A stretch of 64,000 nt of DNA from Rhynchopus sp. YZ270_cl-10. Its lineage: Eukaryota; Euglenozoa; Diplonemea; Diplonemida; Diplonemidae. The stretch is taken from the NCBI GenBank assembly GCA_964035575.1, contig OZ037847.1:186001-250000 (forward strand), in the 5' to 3' direction. The first letter of the stretch is position 1. Each line of letters opens with the position of its first letter. A program made the position numbers and the translations under genes. The notes under the pieces are model-generated. The model was not told the origin of the DNA, made no database searches, and was given only the letters and a program-made list of their open reading frames with translations. This document shows, one piece after another, positions 43,683-53,647 of this stretch.

Positions 43683-44312
43683 GGGCATGTACAGCGTCCG
43701 CAGCATCTCGCGGATCTTACATCCCGCATCATACCCGCACATGCTCTCTGCCCTCCAAGCCCACAAGAAGGTCCCCAGGTGCTGTGTCTCGCTTCCGCTG
43801 GGCAGATGTGTTCCCATCGAGAGGGCAGAGCCTAGCCATGGCTCTGTCGAATAAGATGTACCACGCCGCGTCGCGGATTTCGTTCGGTGTGCGGCTCAAC
43901 CTGCGGGACAAGACCGTCGGCCTCGATCCCGAGCGGGTGACTAAGGTGTCTCGATCCCCGCCGGGTAGGACGCTTGCTCATCATGTGGGGGTGTACCGAT
44001 GGGCGACATACGTGATGCGACGCTGCACGGGGTGTCCTCTGCTGGGCCGCATCGAGACCTCGCTCGGCTGTGCACGAGCAAGCGTGAATGGGACCGCCCT
44101 ACTGCGCGACACGAGGACATCCAGGCAGAATACCGCCACATGGAGAACTGGATCACCGCAGTGTCGCCGAGGCAGCTGTGGGAACACGGGACGGATAGCA
44201 TGTCTGGTCGGATGCCAGTGACGTGGGGAGTGCGATCGTGCTGCTGGACCCGACGAATGCCAGGTGGTGAAAGCGAGAGTATAGTTATCGCACAGCATCA
44301 ACAAAGTGTGTA
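43683..44312 (+). other. GC-rich island with broken coding-like frames
   Basis: About 600 bp with much higher GC than its flanks. Coding-like peptide runs appear in different plus-strand frames (MALSNKMYHAASRISFGVRL from 43838; AEYRHMENWITAVSPRQLWE near 44129), but no single frame covers the island and I found no convincing intron set joining them. It may be a decayed gene fragment or a small spliced gene. It would be the only plus-strand gene in the window. Family not recognised. Confidence 0.25.
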
Positions 44313-44579
44313 AGGAAAAGAGTAGTTGAAAATGTGCTAAAACGCAGATTAGTCGTAATGCAAAGGAGAGACCAAAAACGGAAAGCCTTTTTTTTTTCGA
44401 AAACATTTTTTTGGAATTGGAAAAAAAAAAAAATAAGCAAAAAGTAATGAGGCTAATCTGAGAACAGAGGACCCAGATGGATAACCCAAATAAAACCAAG
44501 GTGGGGTGGTGGTGGTGTGGATGGTGGGGGAAAAAAGGGTAAAGAAAATGGGGGCAAAAAGAAAAGGGGGGTTTGAACA

Positions 44580-44616
44580 AAGATGAATATGCCTCACTGG
44601 GCAATAAGACATCTTC
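44580..44616 (+). repeat. GCCTC-core hairpin, AAGATG/CATCTT stem
   Basis: AAGATGAATATGCCTCACTG then GGCAATAAGACATCTT. Perfect 6-bp outer stem. Confidence 0.65.
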
Positions 44617-44979
44617 AGAAAAGAAAAGAAAAAAAAGAGAGCCTTTTCCCAGGGTGCAATTTTTTTGGGGTGGCGATTTCACAGAAAGCATTTTCTGAAA
44701 AACTGAGGCACCATTTTCGCACCTGCGGGGGAGAAAAAAGTCCCACTGGGGGCGTGTACCTAAATTTTGTGTGAAAAACTCAAAAACCCTCGAAAATTGC
44801 CCCTATTTTTCATAATCGGGCGAAGCGCTGGGAAAGGCTGGAAGAAAAAAAGATGGGAAAACACCTGGGCAACGAGGGGATAGAGGGGACCGCTTGACAC
44901 CCCCCCAAAGAGGGGGCAGTATTTTGTTAAAAGGTACGACGGCTTCTTTAAAAAAAAAACATCTTCTCAATAAAAAAGG

Positions 44980-45012
44980 TTGATAAGACCGAACCTCGTA
45001 TCACCTTATCAA
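44980..45012 (+). repeat. CCTC-core hairpin, TTGATAAG/CTTATCAA stem
   Basis: Perfect 8-bp stem around ACCGAACCTCGTATCAC. Its stem differs completely from that of its neighbours. Confidence 0.7.
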
Positions 45013-45664
45013 AAGGCACACTCAAATATGAGTGGAAAGATAATGAGAAAAAATGCAACTCTTTTTTGACTATTTTTTTAAAAATGGAAGCAGAAAAATA
45101 GAAATTGTTTTTATTTGCACAAAGACGGAGGGTGCGCTCTTTCTTCTGTCCAAAACACTCCTTTTTCAAATGAACGGAACTTCTTCTGTTGACCCGACCA
45201 CTTTCAGTTGTGTATGAGGAAGAGGGACAATACGTACCTATTTTGTGCCCATATTTCTAGGAACCATGGCAAAACCTGTTTTTTTTTAAAATGCGATTTT
45301 TTGTGTATATTTGAAGGAACACACTAAGACAAAAAACACGGTTCGGAAAAGTACTTTTTTAAAAAGTGATATTTTTTGGTCAAAAAAAGTACTTTTTCAC
45401 TTTTCGAAAAAAAAAGTACTTTTTTTTTTTCGTCAAAATTGACAGTGTTTCCGCGCTCCTTCATTGGGTACGATTTTTGATGAAGAATCGTGATTTTGTA
45501 CATAAAAGGTAAATACGTCCCGAGCCCGGCGCGCTACGCGCGCCGGAAGTTAACGCAAGTTCAGGGCCTCCGGCGGAGAAACTAGAGTTCTGGCCCAAAA
45601 CACGCGTCCCAGCGCAGTCCCTGAGATTTCCAAAAAATAAAATAAAAAAGCGCGGTCGAGCCCG

Positions 45665-45826
45665 ACCCGGAATGAGAGAATTCCTCGGGTATCCAACTGA
45701 GGAGTTCAACTTCATTGATATTTGCACCAGACACACGAATTATCAGTAACCTCAGTACGTGTACAAAAAGAAACGGTGGTCATAGCATCAAGGCTCCTGG
45801 CGAAGCCACGGTACGCAACATTTCAA
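45665..45826 (-). repeat. inverted copy of the 9.3-9.6 kb repeat
   Basis: The minus strand reads the same blocks as 9309-9605: CGTACCGTGGCTTCGCCAGG, then TGCAAATATCAATGAAGTTG and CCGAGGAATTCTCTCATTCC. The further stretch to about 45920 resembles the end of the GTGACCCCACC family. Confidence 0.7.
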
Positions 45827-46651
45827 AAAATTGCGCTTAAAATTGCACATTTTTACAGCCAAACTATGTCATGGGAAGGTGGGTTGCAAATTTGCGCCGC
45901 AGGCGCACGGTACGCTACTTTTTTCCTTTCGCCATGCTGTATATTTCCTTTTCGTTCGGCGTTTGATCAATTGAGTCGCGTTCTGGCTGTGACGGGGTCA
46001 CTTTGTTCATGAGGCCAGTTCTGGTCACTCTCAGAGGTTTATGTGGGGGAATTTTTTTTTTTTCGGGATTTTTTTTTATTTTTATTTTTTTCCAATGAAG
46101 AATTCTTCACTGGAAAAATTTTTTTTTCGGGATTTTTTTTTTTTTCGAAGAATTCTTCATCGGATTCTTCAGCGCGGAAAGTCTGAAAATTGTACAGGAA
46201 AAAAAAAAGTACTTGAAAAAAAAAAAAGTACTTTTTATTTTTCCGTCAAAAATTGTACGGAGAGAAAAAATAAAAAGTACTTTTTTTTTCTGTACAAAAA
46301 ATTTAGAACACTGGAAAAAAAAAAGTAAAACCCCCCCCCCGTATAATATTTACATAAATTTATGTAAATAATACGCGTGTTGTAAATAATAGGCGTCTTT
46401 GTAAATAATAGGCGTGTGTTAATAAGAGGCGTATATCGTAGTTTCCTGAGGGTTACTCCGCTCCACTACAGACAATAAGAAAACAAAGGAAGTATATGTA
46501 AAGCCTATATGTGCCTCGTTCACACACATTTTTACAAACAAAGGGTACACAAAATAATTTACAATTTTTCATCGTTCACCTACATGCTTGACATTCAATC
46601 CCCATACTTTCCATAACGCACACCACCAGAAAGCTATTTATATTTTAAAAA

Positions 46652-46756
46652 ATGTCATCAATCGCAATCCCGGACCCTGCCCTTTCGACCATGGAGTACT
46701 ACGTGGAGTACGATTCGGAGGCAGAGTCACTTGTTAGTGACGGGGAGGAGGGGGAC
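46652..46756 (+). pseudogene. truncated acidic N-terminal coding fragment in a mobile element
   Basis: An ATG after an A/T-rich stretch opens a frame beginning MSSIAIPDPALSTMEYYVEY and DSEAESLVSDGEEGD. After about 35 codons it runs into the non-coding repeat shared with 20441-20826. Short acidic N-termini of this kind occur in several DNA transposases, but 35 residues are too few to name a family. Confidence 0.4.
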
Positions 46757-47134
46757 GCCCAAAAGCTTCGAAACCCACATATTTCCACTGCCGGACCTCA
46801 CCGGAGGGGACGTGGGGTGGTTTTCGGCACCTTAGAAGAAAAACTGTGCTCCCGGATCCATTTTTTTGAAAGCGTTACATTCCTAGAGGAAATCTTACTA
46901 AAGTCTTACTATTTTCGAAGCCGTTTTTTCGAAAAAAAAGTGATTTTTTTTCGAAAATAAACGCTCAGTTTTGGTTGTTTGGTGTTTCATTAGGCAGAAT
47001 CGACGAATTTTAGGCCACTTTGGGACCATGTAGACCCACCTTGGCGGGTTTTATGACTTTTTTTCAAAAAATTCTTGAAAAAACACGAGCGTTACAGAGG
47101 GTCCTTAAGGATTTCCTTAAGGGCTGTGCCCCCT
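46752..47134 (+). repeat. 383-bp repeat shared with 20441-20826
   Basis: From GGACGCCCAAAAGCTTCG to GGGCTGTGCCCCCT the two copies differ at only a handful of sites, so the duplication is recent. The right end carries CCTTAAGGATTTCCTTAAGG. Confidence 0.92.
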
Positions 47135-47519
47135 ACCCCCCCCCAAAAAAAAAAAAAATCCAAAAAAAAAAATAATGTAAATAATACGCGTGTGTTAATA
47201 ATACACGTGAAAGTGGCCTTTTTGTAAATAATATGCGTGTGTAAATAATACGCGTATGTAAATATTATACGGGGGGGGGGGGTTTTACTTTTTATTTTTT
47301 CTCTCCGTAAAATTTTTGACGGGAAAAAAAAAAGTACTTTTTTTTTTTTCCTCCGTACAATTTTTGCACAGAAAAAAAAAAAGTACTTTTTTTTCTTCAA
47401 GTACTTTTTTTTTTGGAAAAGTACTTTACTTTTGGGCAAAGTACTTTTCCGATCCGTGAAAAAATAAAATGAAATAAATCTGCTAATCTGAACGGAACGT
47501 CACATATACCGTATTTGGT

Positions 47520-47520
<1 letters not shown>

Positions 47521-47553
<33 letters not shown>
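47521..47553. repeat. 33-base poly(T) run
   Basis: The longest homopolymer in the window, followed by GTAG and another T run. The exact length is uncertain because sequencing slips in such runs. Confidence 0.9.
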
Positions 47554-47554
<1 letters not shown>

Positions 47555-47930
47555 TAGTTTTTTTTTTTTAAATTAATTCGTATCCCCATTTCTGGTTGCG
47601 GAAGAGGGGGGGGTGTCGACGCTGCTTTGTCAGCAGTCGTCAATTAGTTTTTAATTTTGTTTTTTGAGATGTAAATCAACTTTTCTTATTGAGTTTGGTC
47701 ACACAGTTCTATTTTAGGGATTGTCTTTTTTAAACAAAGTGAAGTTATTAATGCAGGCACCTCCGACTGACCCACATACGATGCCAGCCATCCGGATGAA
47801 ATCACAAACAAAAGGTGTTCTGGGTCAAACGGCAAATGGGTTACATACTTTCTGAGCCAAAAAAAAAGGGTTCAAAAACGCAAACATCCCTGACAGACGT
47901 TGGCAACCAAAAAAATGTAAAGTTGAAAGA

Positions 47931-47994
47931 TGCAAACGCCTCTGGGACGCAGGCACTGAGGCTGTGTGGGTTAGCGAACCCCGGAGTGTTGCAC
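47931..47994 (-). repeat. two-module hairpin cassette (GGTTCG module plus GTGCCTGCG module)
   Basis: The minus strand reads CACTCCGGGGTTCGCTAACC, then a spacer, then GTGCCTGCGTCCCAGAGGCG and TTTGCATC. The same order is seen at 53648-53706 and, diverged, at 54396-54445 and 54570-54632. The GGTTCG part resembles a tRNA T-arm or B box, but no full tRNA can be folded. Confidence 0.55.
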
Positions 47995-48691
47995 GAAGGG
48001 AGGGGAGAGCGGGAGGGGACGAATTAACGTATACCTGTACGTTTGTTGCTGTACCAGGAAGCTCTGTAAGTTAGTATCAGACTTGCCTGATCGGAATATG
48101 AAAGATATGGTAATTTGGATATTTTTTTTTCAAATCAATGTAGTGGGGACTCAATACTGTCCCACCATCCTTTTTGTTGAAACTTTTTTTTAGCTTTCCA
48201 ACCTTTTGAAACTAATGACCGAGAAACTAAACATTGCATAGCTGCTGTTGAAACCCTACAAAAATCATTGCAAAAAAACACTGGCCATAAAAAAATGTGT
48301 GTTGATGTCGTTGGCTTGGTGAAAAAGACTGGGGGATAGCGTTTGCATTCCTCCCCACAAAACCTGATGCACACACACGAGACCAATGGGTGAACCTCAT
48401 CGTTTCTTTTTTTTTTGAAAATTTTCTTTACCATTCCCTTCAGGGAATGGAGCATGTACATGTCGTGGAAGCTCCAAGAAAATGGAGTCTTTGCGGCAAC
48501 TAAAGAGGAAGTTGCCTTCTCAAAACGTGCACACAACAAAAGGGGAGGTGTCGGTTACTCACCTATCATTGAAATAACATTACCAAATGGTACACAATAC
48601 CCTTGATTTTTTTTTCTTCTTCTTTTTTTTTCTTTTTGCAGAGACACTGAATCATTGAGACACAAAAAATATAGAGAATGGCGGTAGTTGG

Positions 48692-48732
48692 TAAGATGAA
48701 CCGAAGCCTCTTGGTCGTTTTAGTCGCTGTTG
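48692..48732 (+). repeat. GCCTC-core hairpin
   Basis: AAGATGAACCGAAGCCTCTT then GGTCGTTTTAGTCGCTGTT. A decayed member of the CTAAGC/GCTTAG subfamily. Confidence 0.5.
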
Positions 48733-48943
48733 AAAAAAGGTGAATTTTTTTTTTTGAAGTGCAAACATCTCGATGGACGTAAGGAAACAAATAAAGCTGA
48801 AGGTAGAACCATCTTCTGATCCCACCCCATGCTGATGGGCAACCTGTCAACAAAAGACAAGGCTACATTTAAAAAAAAAAATGTGATTAAAATAAATGCG
48901 CTCAGCAGAAGACGCGAGAAAAAAATAATACGAAAAGTTGGTC

Positions 48944-48979
48944 AAAGTGACCTAAAGCCTCTTCGTGCTTAGCCACTTT
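48944..48979 (+). repeat. GCCTC-core hairpin, AAAGTG/CACTTT stem
   Basis: AAAGTGACCTAAAGCCTCTT then CGTGCTTAGCCACTTT. Outer stem AAAGTG/CACTTT and inner CTAA-AGC/GCTTAG both pair; the outer stem differs from the AAGATG copies but is still complementary. Confidence 0.72.
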
Positions 48980-48993
48980 GCCAATTTTTCTTT

Positions 48994-49055
48994 TGATAAA
49001 TTGTTGTAGTGTAGGTTGCCTCGGTTTTGTGTTGCCACACGTTGTGCAATCTCCA
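48994..49055 (+). repeat. dispersed ~55-bp repeat, copy 3
   Basis: GATAAATTGTTGTAGTGTAG then GTTGCC..GTTGTGCAATCTCCAC. Diverged copy of 2011 and 30291. It directly follows the hairpin at 48944. Confidence 0.65.
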
Positions 49056-49416
49056 CATATTTCTTTTTTGTATTGAGAATGCGTTCTGTACTCAATACTA
49101 GTGGCAGAGATGAATTTGGGTCGTTTTTCTTTTTTCTTTATTTTCTCCGAATTTTTTTCTACCCTCTGTGTACAAAGAGACACCATAAGGGGGGTACCGT
49201 GCACCCTTGCATGCCCTCTTCTAAGCGGAGTATTGTGGGGTAGTAGGTAACTCAGTTCTCACCTAGAATGAGGCTATAGGCTATAGTCTTCAGCTGTACA
49301 ATAGGGGGTATTGCTTGTGTGCAAAAAGACGTTTTTCGGGTTTGGAAAAAAAATAAACAGACAAGATAAATTTGCCTAATGCGCCTTTCTCAAAGAGAAC
49401 TATATTCGGGTGTTAT

Positions 49417-49630
49417 GTATCGTATTCCATACTATGCATACGACCCGGGAGGAAAAATGCTCTTGAATAAATAAATACTCCAGACTGAGTCTAGGCTGAG
49501 TCTAGGCTGAGTCTGGACTGACTCACTCAACCTCGACTCAGTCCGGTAAACATAACTCAGCCTGGGCTCAGCTAAAACTCAGGAGTCGGCCCCAACGACT
49601 CGGCCAGTATGCATGGTATGATATTCGTAC
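49417..49630. mobile_element. ~214-bp palindromic element with CTCAGTC-rich centre
   Basis: Outer arms GTATCGTATTCCATACTATG / (inverted) GTACGAATATCATACCATG pair imperfectly. The centre holds TGAGTCTAGGC repeats on one side and GACTCAGCC-type sequence on the other, also inverted. No coding capacity. Confidence 0.55.
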
Positions 49631-49854
49631 AAAATTATCGTGAAAAAGGTCGAACTTCCAGAAAAAAATCCTGAAAAGGTCGAACACATTTTACGGTCGA
49701 TATTTTTTTTTTGTACAAATACGGTACATTCACTTCAGAGAATGGAACGTCTTCAGAAAAGGGGGGGTTTTTTTTTTATAAGATAAACCTCAGTTTGTGC
49801 AGTCACCTTTTGATCACAATCGTTAATCGCGAAAAAGAAAAAAGTTTGACTTGA

Positions 49855-49885
49855 AATACAAAGCCCTCTCTCGTGACAGTGTACC
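49855..49885 (+). repeat. GCCCTC-core hairpin, TACA/TGTA stem
   Basis: ATACAAAGCCCTCTCTCGTG then ACAGTGTACC. Same subfamily as 31528. Confidence 0.65.
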
Positions 49886-50097
49886 TTTTAAAAAAAATGG
49901 GAAGGTAGGGAAACTGGAAAGGATGGGGATGGAAGAGGGGGGTAAAATGTAAAAAGGTAGGGTGGGTTTCGTTGCTATTTTTGAGGGTGATGAGGGGAAG
50001 GGGGGGTCGCGACATCGAGAAGACTAAGAAGAATTGTAGGGTTGCTTTCTACAGAAACTCAAAAACAAAGGAAAAAAAATGGCACAAAAAAAGGTTG

Positions 50098-50133
50098 AAA
50101 AGATGATCATGCATCATGTGCATGAACACCTTT
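50098..50133 (+). repeat. hairpin, AAAGATG/CACCTTT and TCATGCA/TGCATGA stems
   Basis: AAAGATGATCATGCATCATG then TGCATGAACACCTTT. The 7-bp inner stem is perfect. The core has lost GCCTC, which may mark it as an outlier that keeps the fold. Confidence 0.6.
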
Positions 50134-50148
50134 AAAAAAGAGAAGTTG

Positions 50149-50189
50149 AGTGCAAACGCCTCACCGTTCATCGGCGGACGCAGAGGCAC
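50149..50189 (+). repeat. GTGC/GCAC hairpin with GCCTC core
   Basis: GTGCAAACGCCTCACCGTTC then ATCGGCGGACGCAGAGGCAC. Ends GTGC/GCAC and GCCTC/GAGGC pair. Related to the copies at 47931 and 53648. Confidence 0.6.
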
Positions 50190-50510
50190 AAAAAATAATA
50201 ATCGATCAATCAAAAACGCGGGTTTTTTGTCTGGGAGCTCCTTCTTGAAAAAAATAAAGGACTGTGGTTAAACAGAAAAAAGATCACCTTGACTTTGTTG
50301 GATGGGAGAGAAGAAGAGAAGAAAGTGGGTAAAAAAAGCGGCACGACCTCATCCTGCACACCGGCGGAACGCAGGCACTAAATTAAAATGTAAAACTGAG
50401 TGAATGGAACCTGAATTGGGGCACATACATTCGTTTTTGTTAATGCCATGGTCACGCAGTGAACTACCGCTTGTTACTTTTTTTTTGTCAAAAAAATGTT
50501 TGACTTGAAA

Positions 50511-50537
50511 TACAAAGCCCGCTCGTGACAATGTACC
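50511..50537 (+). repeat. GCCC-core hairpin, TACA/TGTA stem
   Basis: TACAAAGCCCGCTCGTGACA then ATGTACC. Same subfamily as 31528 and 49855. Confidence 0.6.
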
Positions 50538-51132
50538 CAAAAAAAAAAACAAAAATAATGGTTGAGTTTGCACATTGGGAAGGCAACAGAAGATATATGA
50601 CACACAAGAGTTTTTTTTTTTTTTTTTTTTTTTTTGCCACCGCAACAACTGCTTTTTAAAACAAAAAAAGTACATCGTATTATTGCACACACACACAAGT
50701 CGTTGTTGCAGTGATGTGTCCCCAAGATACTGCATCTACTGCGGGAGAGAGGGGGCACACCTTTTTTTGACAGGACTCGAGTTTTCCTTTCCTTCCGTAC
50801 CTTTTTTTATTTTATTTTTTATAATTTTTTTACATCCAAAATCAAAAGCGAAAGCAAAAGGAATATGACACATAACGAGGCATCCAACAATGGTGAAGGA
50901 ATCTCAAGACACCTTCTATTGAGAACAAAATAAACAAGGTTTTTTTGGGGGGAACTCCCGCGTACGCTTCGTCACCAATAAAATAATACTTATGAAGACA
51001 ATTTCCATACAACACAGGTTTACTTTTAAATAATGTAGACACGATGTCCTGGACAACGAGGCTTTTCTCCTCTAGAGGTTGGAGGGAAACTAAAAATAGA
51101 AACTTAACACTCATCACACGATAAAACCCATG

Positions 51133-51189
51133 GGAGAGGGGTTGTGGTGAAACGCACACACCTCGACCTGTTTGGTGAGGAGTGGCTCT
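51133..51189 (+). repeat. dispersed ~55-bp repeat, second copy
   Basis: GTTGTGGTGAAACGCACACA followed by CCTCGACCTG..TGGCTCT, matching 7752-7805. It is followed by a perfect 8-bp stem CGCGGTTC/GAACCGCG (about 51194-51216). Confidence 0.65.
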
Positions 51190-51390
51190 GCAGCGCGGTT
51201 CGTCCCTAGAACCGCGAGTGTGTTCAAAATGCTTTGTTTCTATTTCCTCCTTCATTTCATGAGGTGACAAAAGAAAACTTTCTCAGATCCTCTCCCACAG
51301 ATCTTACAAAGTTTAATTAAAGAGTTCGGAAAAGATGCTTCTAAGCCTCATCCGGCTTGGTCCGCTTCACCAAACAAAAGAAAAGTATAT

Positions 51391-51425
51391 AAGATGACCC
51401 TAAGCCTCTATGCTTAGCCACCTTA
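51391..51425 (+). repeat. GCCTC-core hairpin, CTAAGC/GCTTAG stem
   Basis: AAGATGACCCTAAGCCTCTA then TGCTTAGCCACCTT. Among the best-preserved members; a diverged relative lies 55 bp to its left. Confidence 0.72.
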
Positions 51426-52536
51426 TCATTTTCATCGCGGAGCAACAGCTGCGTTGGTTTACACAAAAAAGCTGAAAGTGCAAATGTCTCACGTCGGAGG
51501 ACCGAGGTACTTGGCTATCTTCACACTAAAAGAGAAAATGTTTGACAGTGTCCAACATAACTCCCCTTAGATTCCTTAGCGAACACCGAACGAACACCAA
51601 ACTAATAAATATCAAGAGAAAACCTTTAGATGGGGAATTACATCGACAATAAAAAGCGGGGGCATGTAAGAATAATTGAGGGGAGTTTTTGAGGGCTCAA
51701 AATGGCGGGGGAAGAGGAGAGGAAAGGGATGGGGATGGTTTTTTTTTTGCTGCTTTGCCTGAGCCGTTGGTTTGTGTGTCTCCTTCGCCATTCCTCCTTA
51801 AGTTTGGCAGGTTCATTTATCTGCCCTCCTTCGCAAAAGGGATAATAGCATTTCCCCACATCACTTTCAACATCTGGCCAAGACTTTGTCACAAAAAAAA
51901 AAAAAAAAGCGTCGACAGTCCCCGCTTGGGAACGTGTAAGGGAGAACGGGGGGGAGGGTGGCTACATGTGAAACATTTGGTTTTATTTTGTTGTTTGTTA
52001 TTTTCTCCAAAACAAAAGTTGTTACTTAAAACGAACCTCAACTCGCCCAAATCCGATTATTTTTTTAAAAGAATATCACAAGGGAACGGGATGGGGGAAG
52101 AGAAGGGGAATTTTTTTGTTGCATTTTTTTCTTCTTTTCAAAAAGAACTATTTTTTACCGACCAGAAAAGTCAGTTTCTTGATGAGTGTTTTCTGAATGT
52201 GCACTAACGCACACTCAGAAATCACGAATCAAGAGAAAACGACTTTTCCAAGGTGCAAATAGCTTTGTTGAAATTTTCTAACACTTTTTTGGCACTTTTT
52301 GCACACAGAATTTCACGTGTTGCCTTTTTTTGTTTCTTTTTGTTTTTTCTTTTTTTTCGGAAGCTTCCTCATAGGAATTCACCCCCCCTCGCTTCTAGAT
52401 CCACACATACACCATTCCATTTTTATTTCGTTTCTTTTAGTTGCCATTCATATCTACAAAAACCACCCTAGGTGGATTCCACTCCAGGCCTCCCCTGGCT
52501 GGATAAACAAGAAACATCCATTTTTTATCCTTTTTT

Positions 52537-53463
52537 TCAGTAGACAGTTGTTGGTGGAGGTGACCCTGATGTTCGGTATTGTGGATGGCCTTTGGTTGGG
52601 CGACCGTTTGCCATAAGGGGCATTCCTACTACAGGGCCTTGGCAGGTTGGTGGACGGATGGGGTATCCTGTGGGAACGTTGTCATAGCCCCCTCCCCCAG
52701 AGAAGTTTGCAGCATGCCCTCCTGCCCTGTTGATTGGTCGGCCCAAAACTGCTCCAGGCTTTTGGCGTCTTTGGTTGTAAGGGTACTGCTGTGGTGTGTG
52801 GTCGAACCCCATTGGCGCGCCGTATCCCATTCTTTGTAAATGCTGCCGTTGCGCCTCCATCTGCCTTTGCGGTGTCATATGCTGCTCAGGGGTGCCCACA
52901 GCCTCCAACTGCTCCAACAAGGCGGCAATGTCGTCTTGGATGCCTTCCTCTTGGGTAGGTTCGGGTGCTGTTGTTTCCTTGGGTACGGCAGGCGCTCCTG
53001 GGATGAACGCTTTTGCATTGGGGTTGAGCCCGATGTTGACCGAAGGAGATTCCTCGATAGGGAGAGGAGGGGGCGAAGGCTGTCTCGCGTTGAGCTCTGG
53101 GGTCGTCAGGACGGAGTCTGCTGGGGTGGAAGAGGCGGGTCCAGTCCCGCCAGAGGATTCGGAGCAGACACTCTGTGGCCTTCCTCGCCCTGCAGAGAAG
53201 CCCTTCACGGTCGCATCGTGAGGCGTCAACGTCAGCATGACAGGCAAACACCTGCCCCGTCCCGCACCTATCACCCTCCGGTGTTCCGGTGTGCCTCTCC
53301 CCGGGGTCATCCGTCCCGGGCTTCTAGAAGGTGAAGGTGGGCGTACAGCGATCTCTACCGCATTTGCTTTGACAATGTGGAACACATCCTCGTTAAAAGC
53401 CCGGCATTTGTCCTCGAGAAGCTTAAGCTGCTCGTAGGAGTAGGTGCGGGCAGTGCGGGTCAT
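52537..53463 (-). CDS. PAM2-motif protein with eIF4E-binding-like motif
   Basis: Single exon, 308 residues, mostly disordered (Pro, Gly, Ser, Gln-rich). Residues 144-157 (NIGLNPNAKAFIPG) form a canonical PAM2 motif, the peptide that binds the MLLE domain of poly(A)-binding protein, as in ataxin-2 and Paip proteins. Residues 10-16 (YEQLKLL) match YxxxxL-phi, the motif by which eIF4G, 4E-BP and 4E-T proteins bind eIF4E. The N-terminal 35 residues look helical, which suits that use. The C-terminus is rich in Gly, Pro and Arg. The pair suggests a cytoplasmic translation or mRNA-decay regulator bridging cap and tail. No structured domain (MIF4G, LSm) is present, so it is neither a normal eIF4G nor a full ataxin-2. 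The PAM2 call is strong; the eIF4E motif is short and could be chance. Confidence 0.78.
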   Translation of the reverse strand: MTRTARTYSYEQLKLLEDKCRAFNEDVFHIVKANAVEIAVRPPSPSRSPGRMTPGRGTPEHRRVIGAGRGRCLPVMLTLTPHDATVKGFSAGRGRPQSVCSESSGGTGPASSTPADSVLTTPELNARQPSPPPLPIEESPSVNIGLNPNAKAFIPGAPAVPKETTAPEPTQEEGIQDDIAALLEQLEAVGTPEQHMTPQRQMEAQRQHLQRMGYGAPMGFDHTPQQYPYNQRRQKPGAVLGRPINRAGGHAANFSGGGGYDNVPTGYPIRPPTCQGPVVGMPLMANGRPTKGHPQYRTSGSPPPTTVY

Positions 53464-53596
53464 TGGAAAGAAAGAAAAGAAAAGGAGTGGAGTAAGGGGT
53501 GTGTGTGGGGTTTGTTTTTGTGTGTAGGGCGTTTGCCTGAGGGATGAGAGAATGTGAAGAGAGGATGATGGGGTTGTTGATAAAAAGTAGAGTTGA

Positions 53597-53628
53597 AAGA
53601 CAAAGCCCTCTCGTGACAGTGTACCTTT
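53597..53628 (+). repeat. GCCCTC-core hairpin
   Basis: AAAGACAAAGCCCTCTCGTG then ACAGTGTACCTTT. Outer AAAG/CTTT pair. It sits 134 nt upstream of the PAM2 gene's ATG, next to the two-module cassette. Confidence 0.6.
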
Positions 53629-53647
53629 GGTAATATGACCGGCTGTT

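Larger units (their letters stand above)
46190..47440. mobile_element. ~1.25-kb composite inverted-repeat element
   Basis: Left arm 46190-46345 and right arm about 47260-47440 are inverted copies (CCGTCAAAAATT, ACGGAGAGAAAAAATAAAAA, AAACCCCCCCC, GTATAATATTTACAT). Inside are short tandem units of TGTAAATAATACGCG on both sides, a truncated frame at 46652 and a 383-bp copy of the right end of the 19.8-20.8 kb element. It appears to be one element that has captured or fused with another. Confidence 0.6.
44313..52536. other. 8.2-kb gene-poor repeat region
   Basis: No supported gene. Contents: at least ten members of the GCCTC-core hairpin family, an inverted-repeat element at 46190-47440, a palindromic element at 49417-49630, AAGTACTTT palindromes scattered at 45340-47450, a 33-base T run at 47521-47553, and copies of other dispersed repeats. 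Confidence 0.6.
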
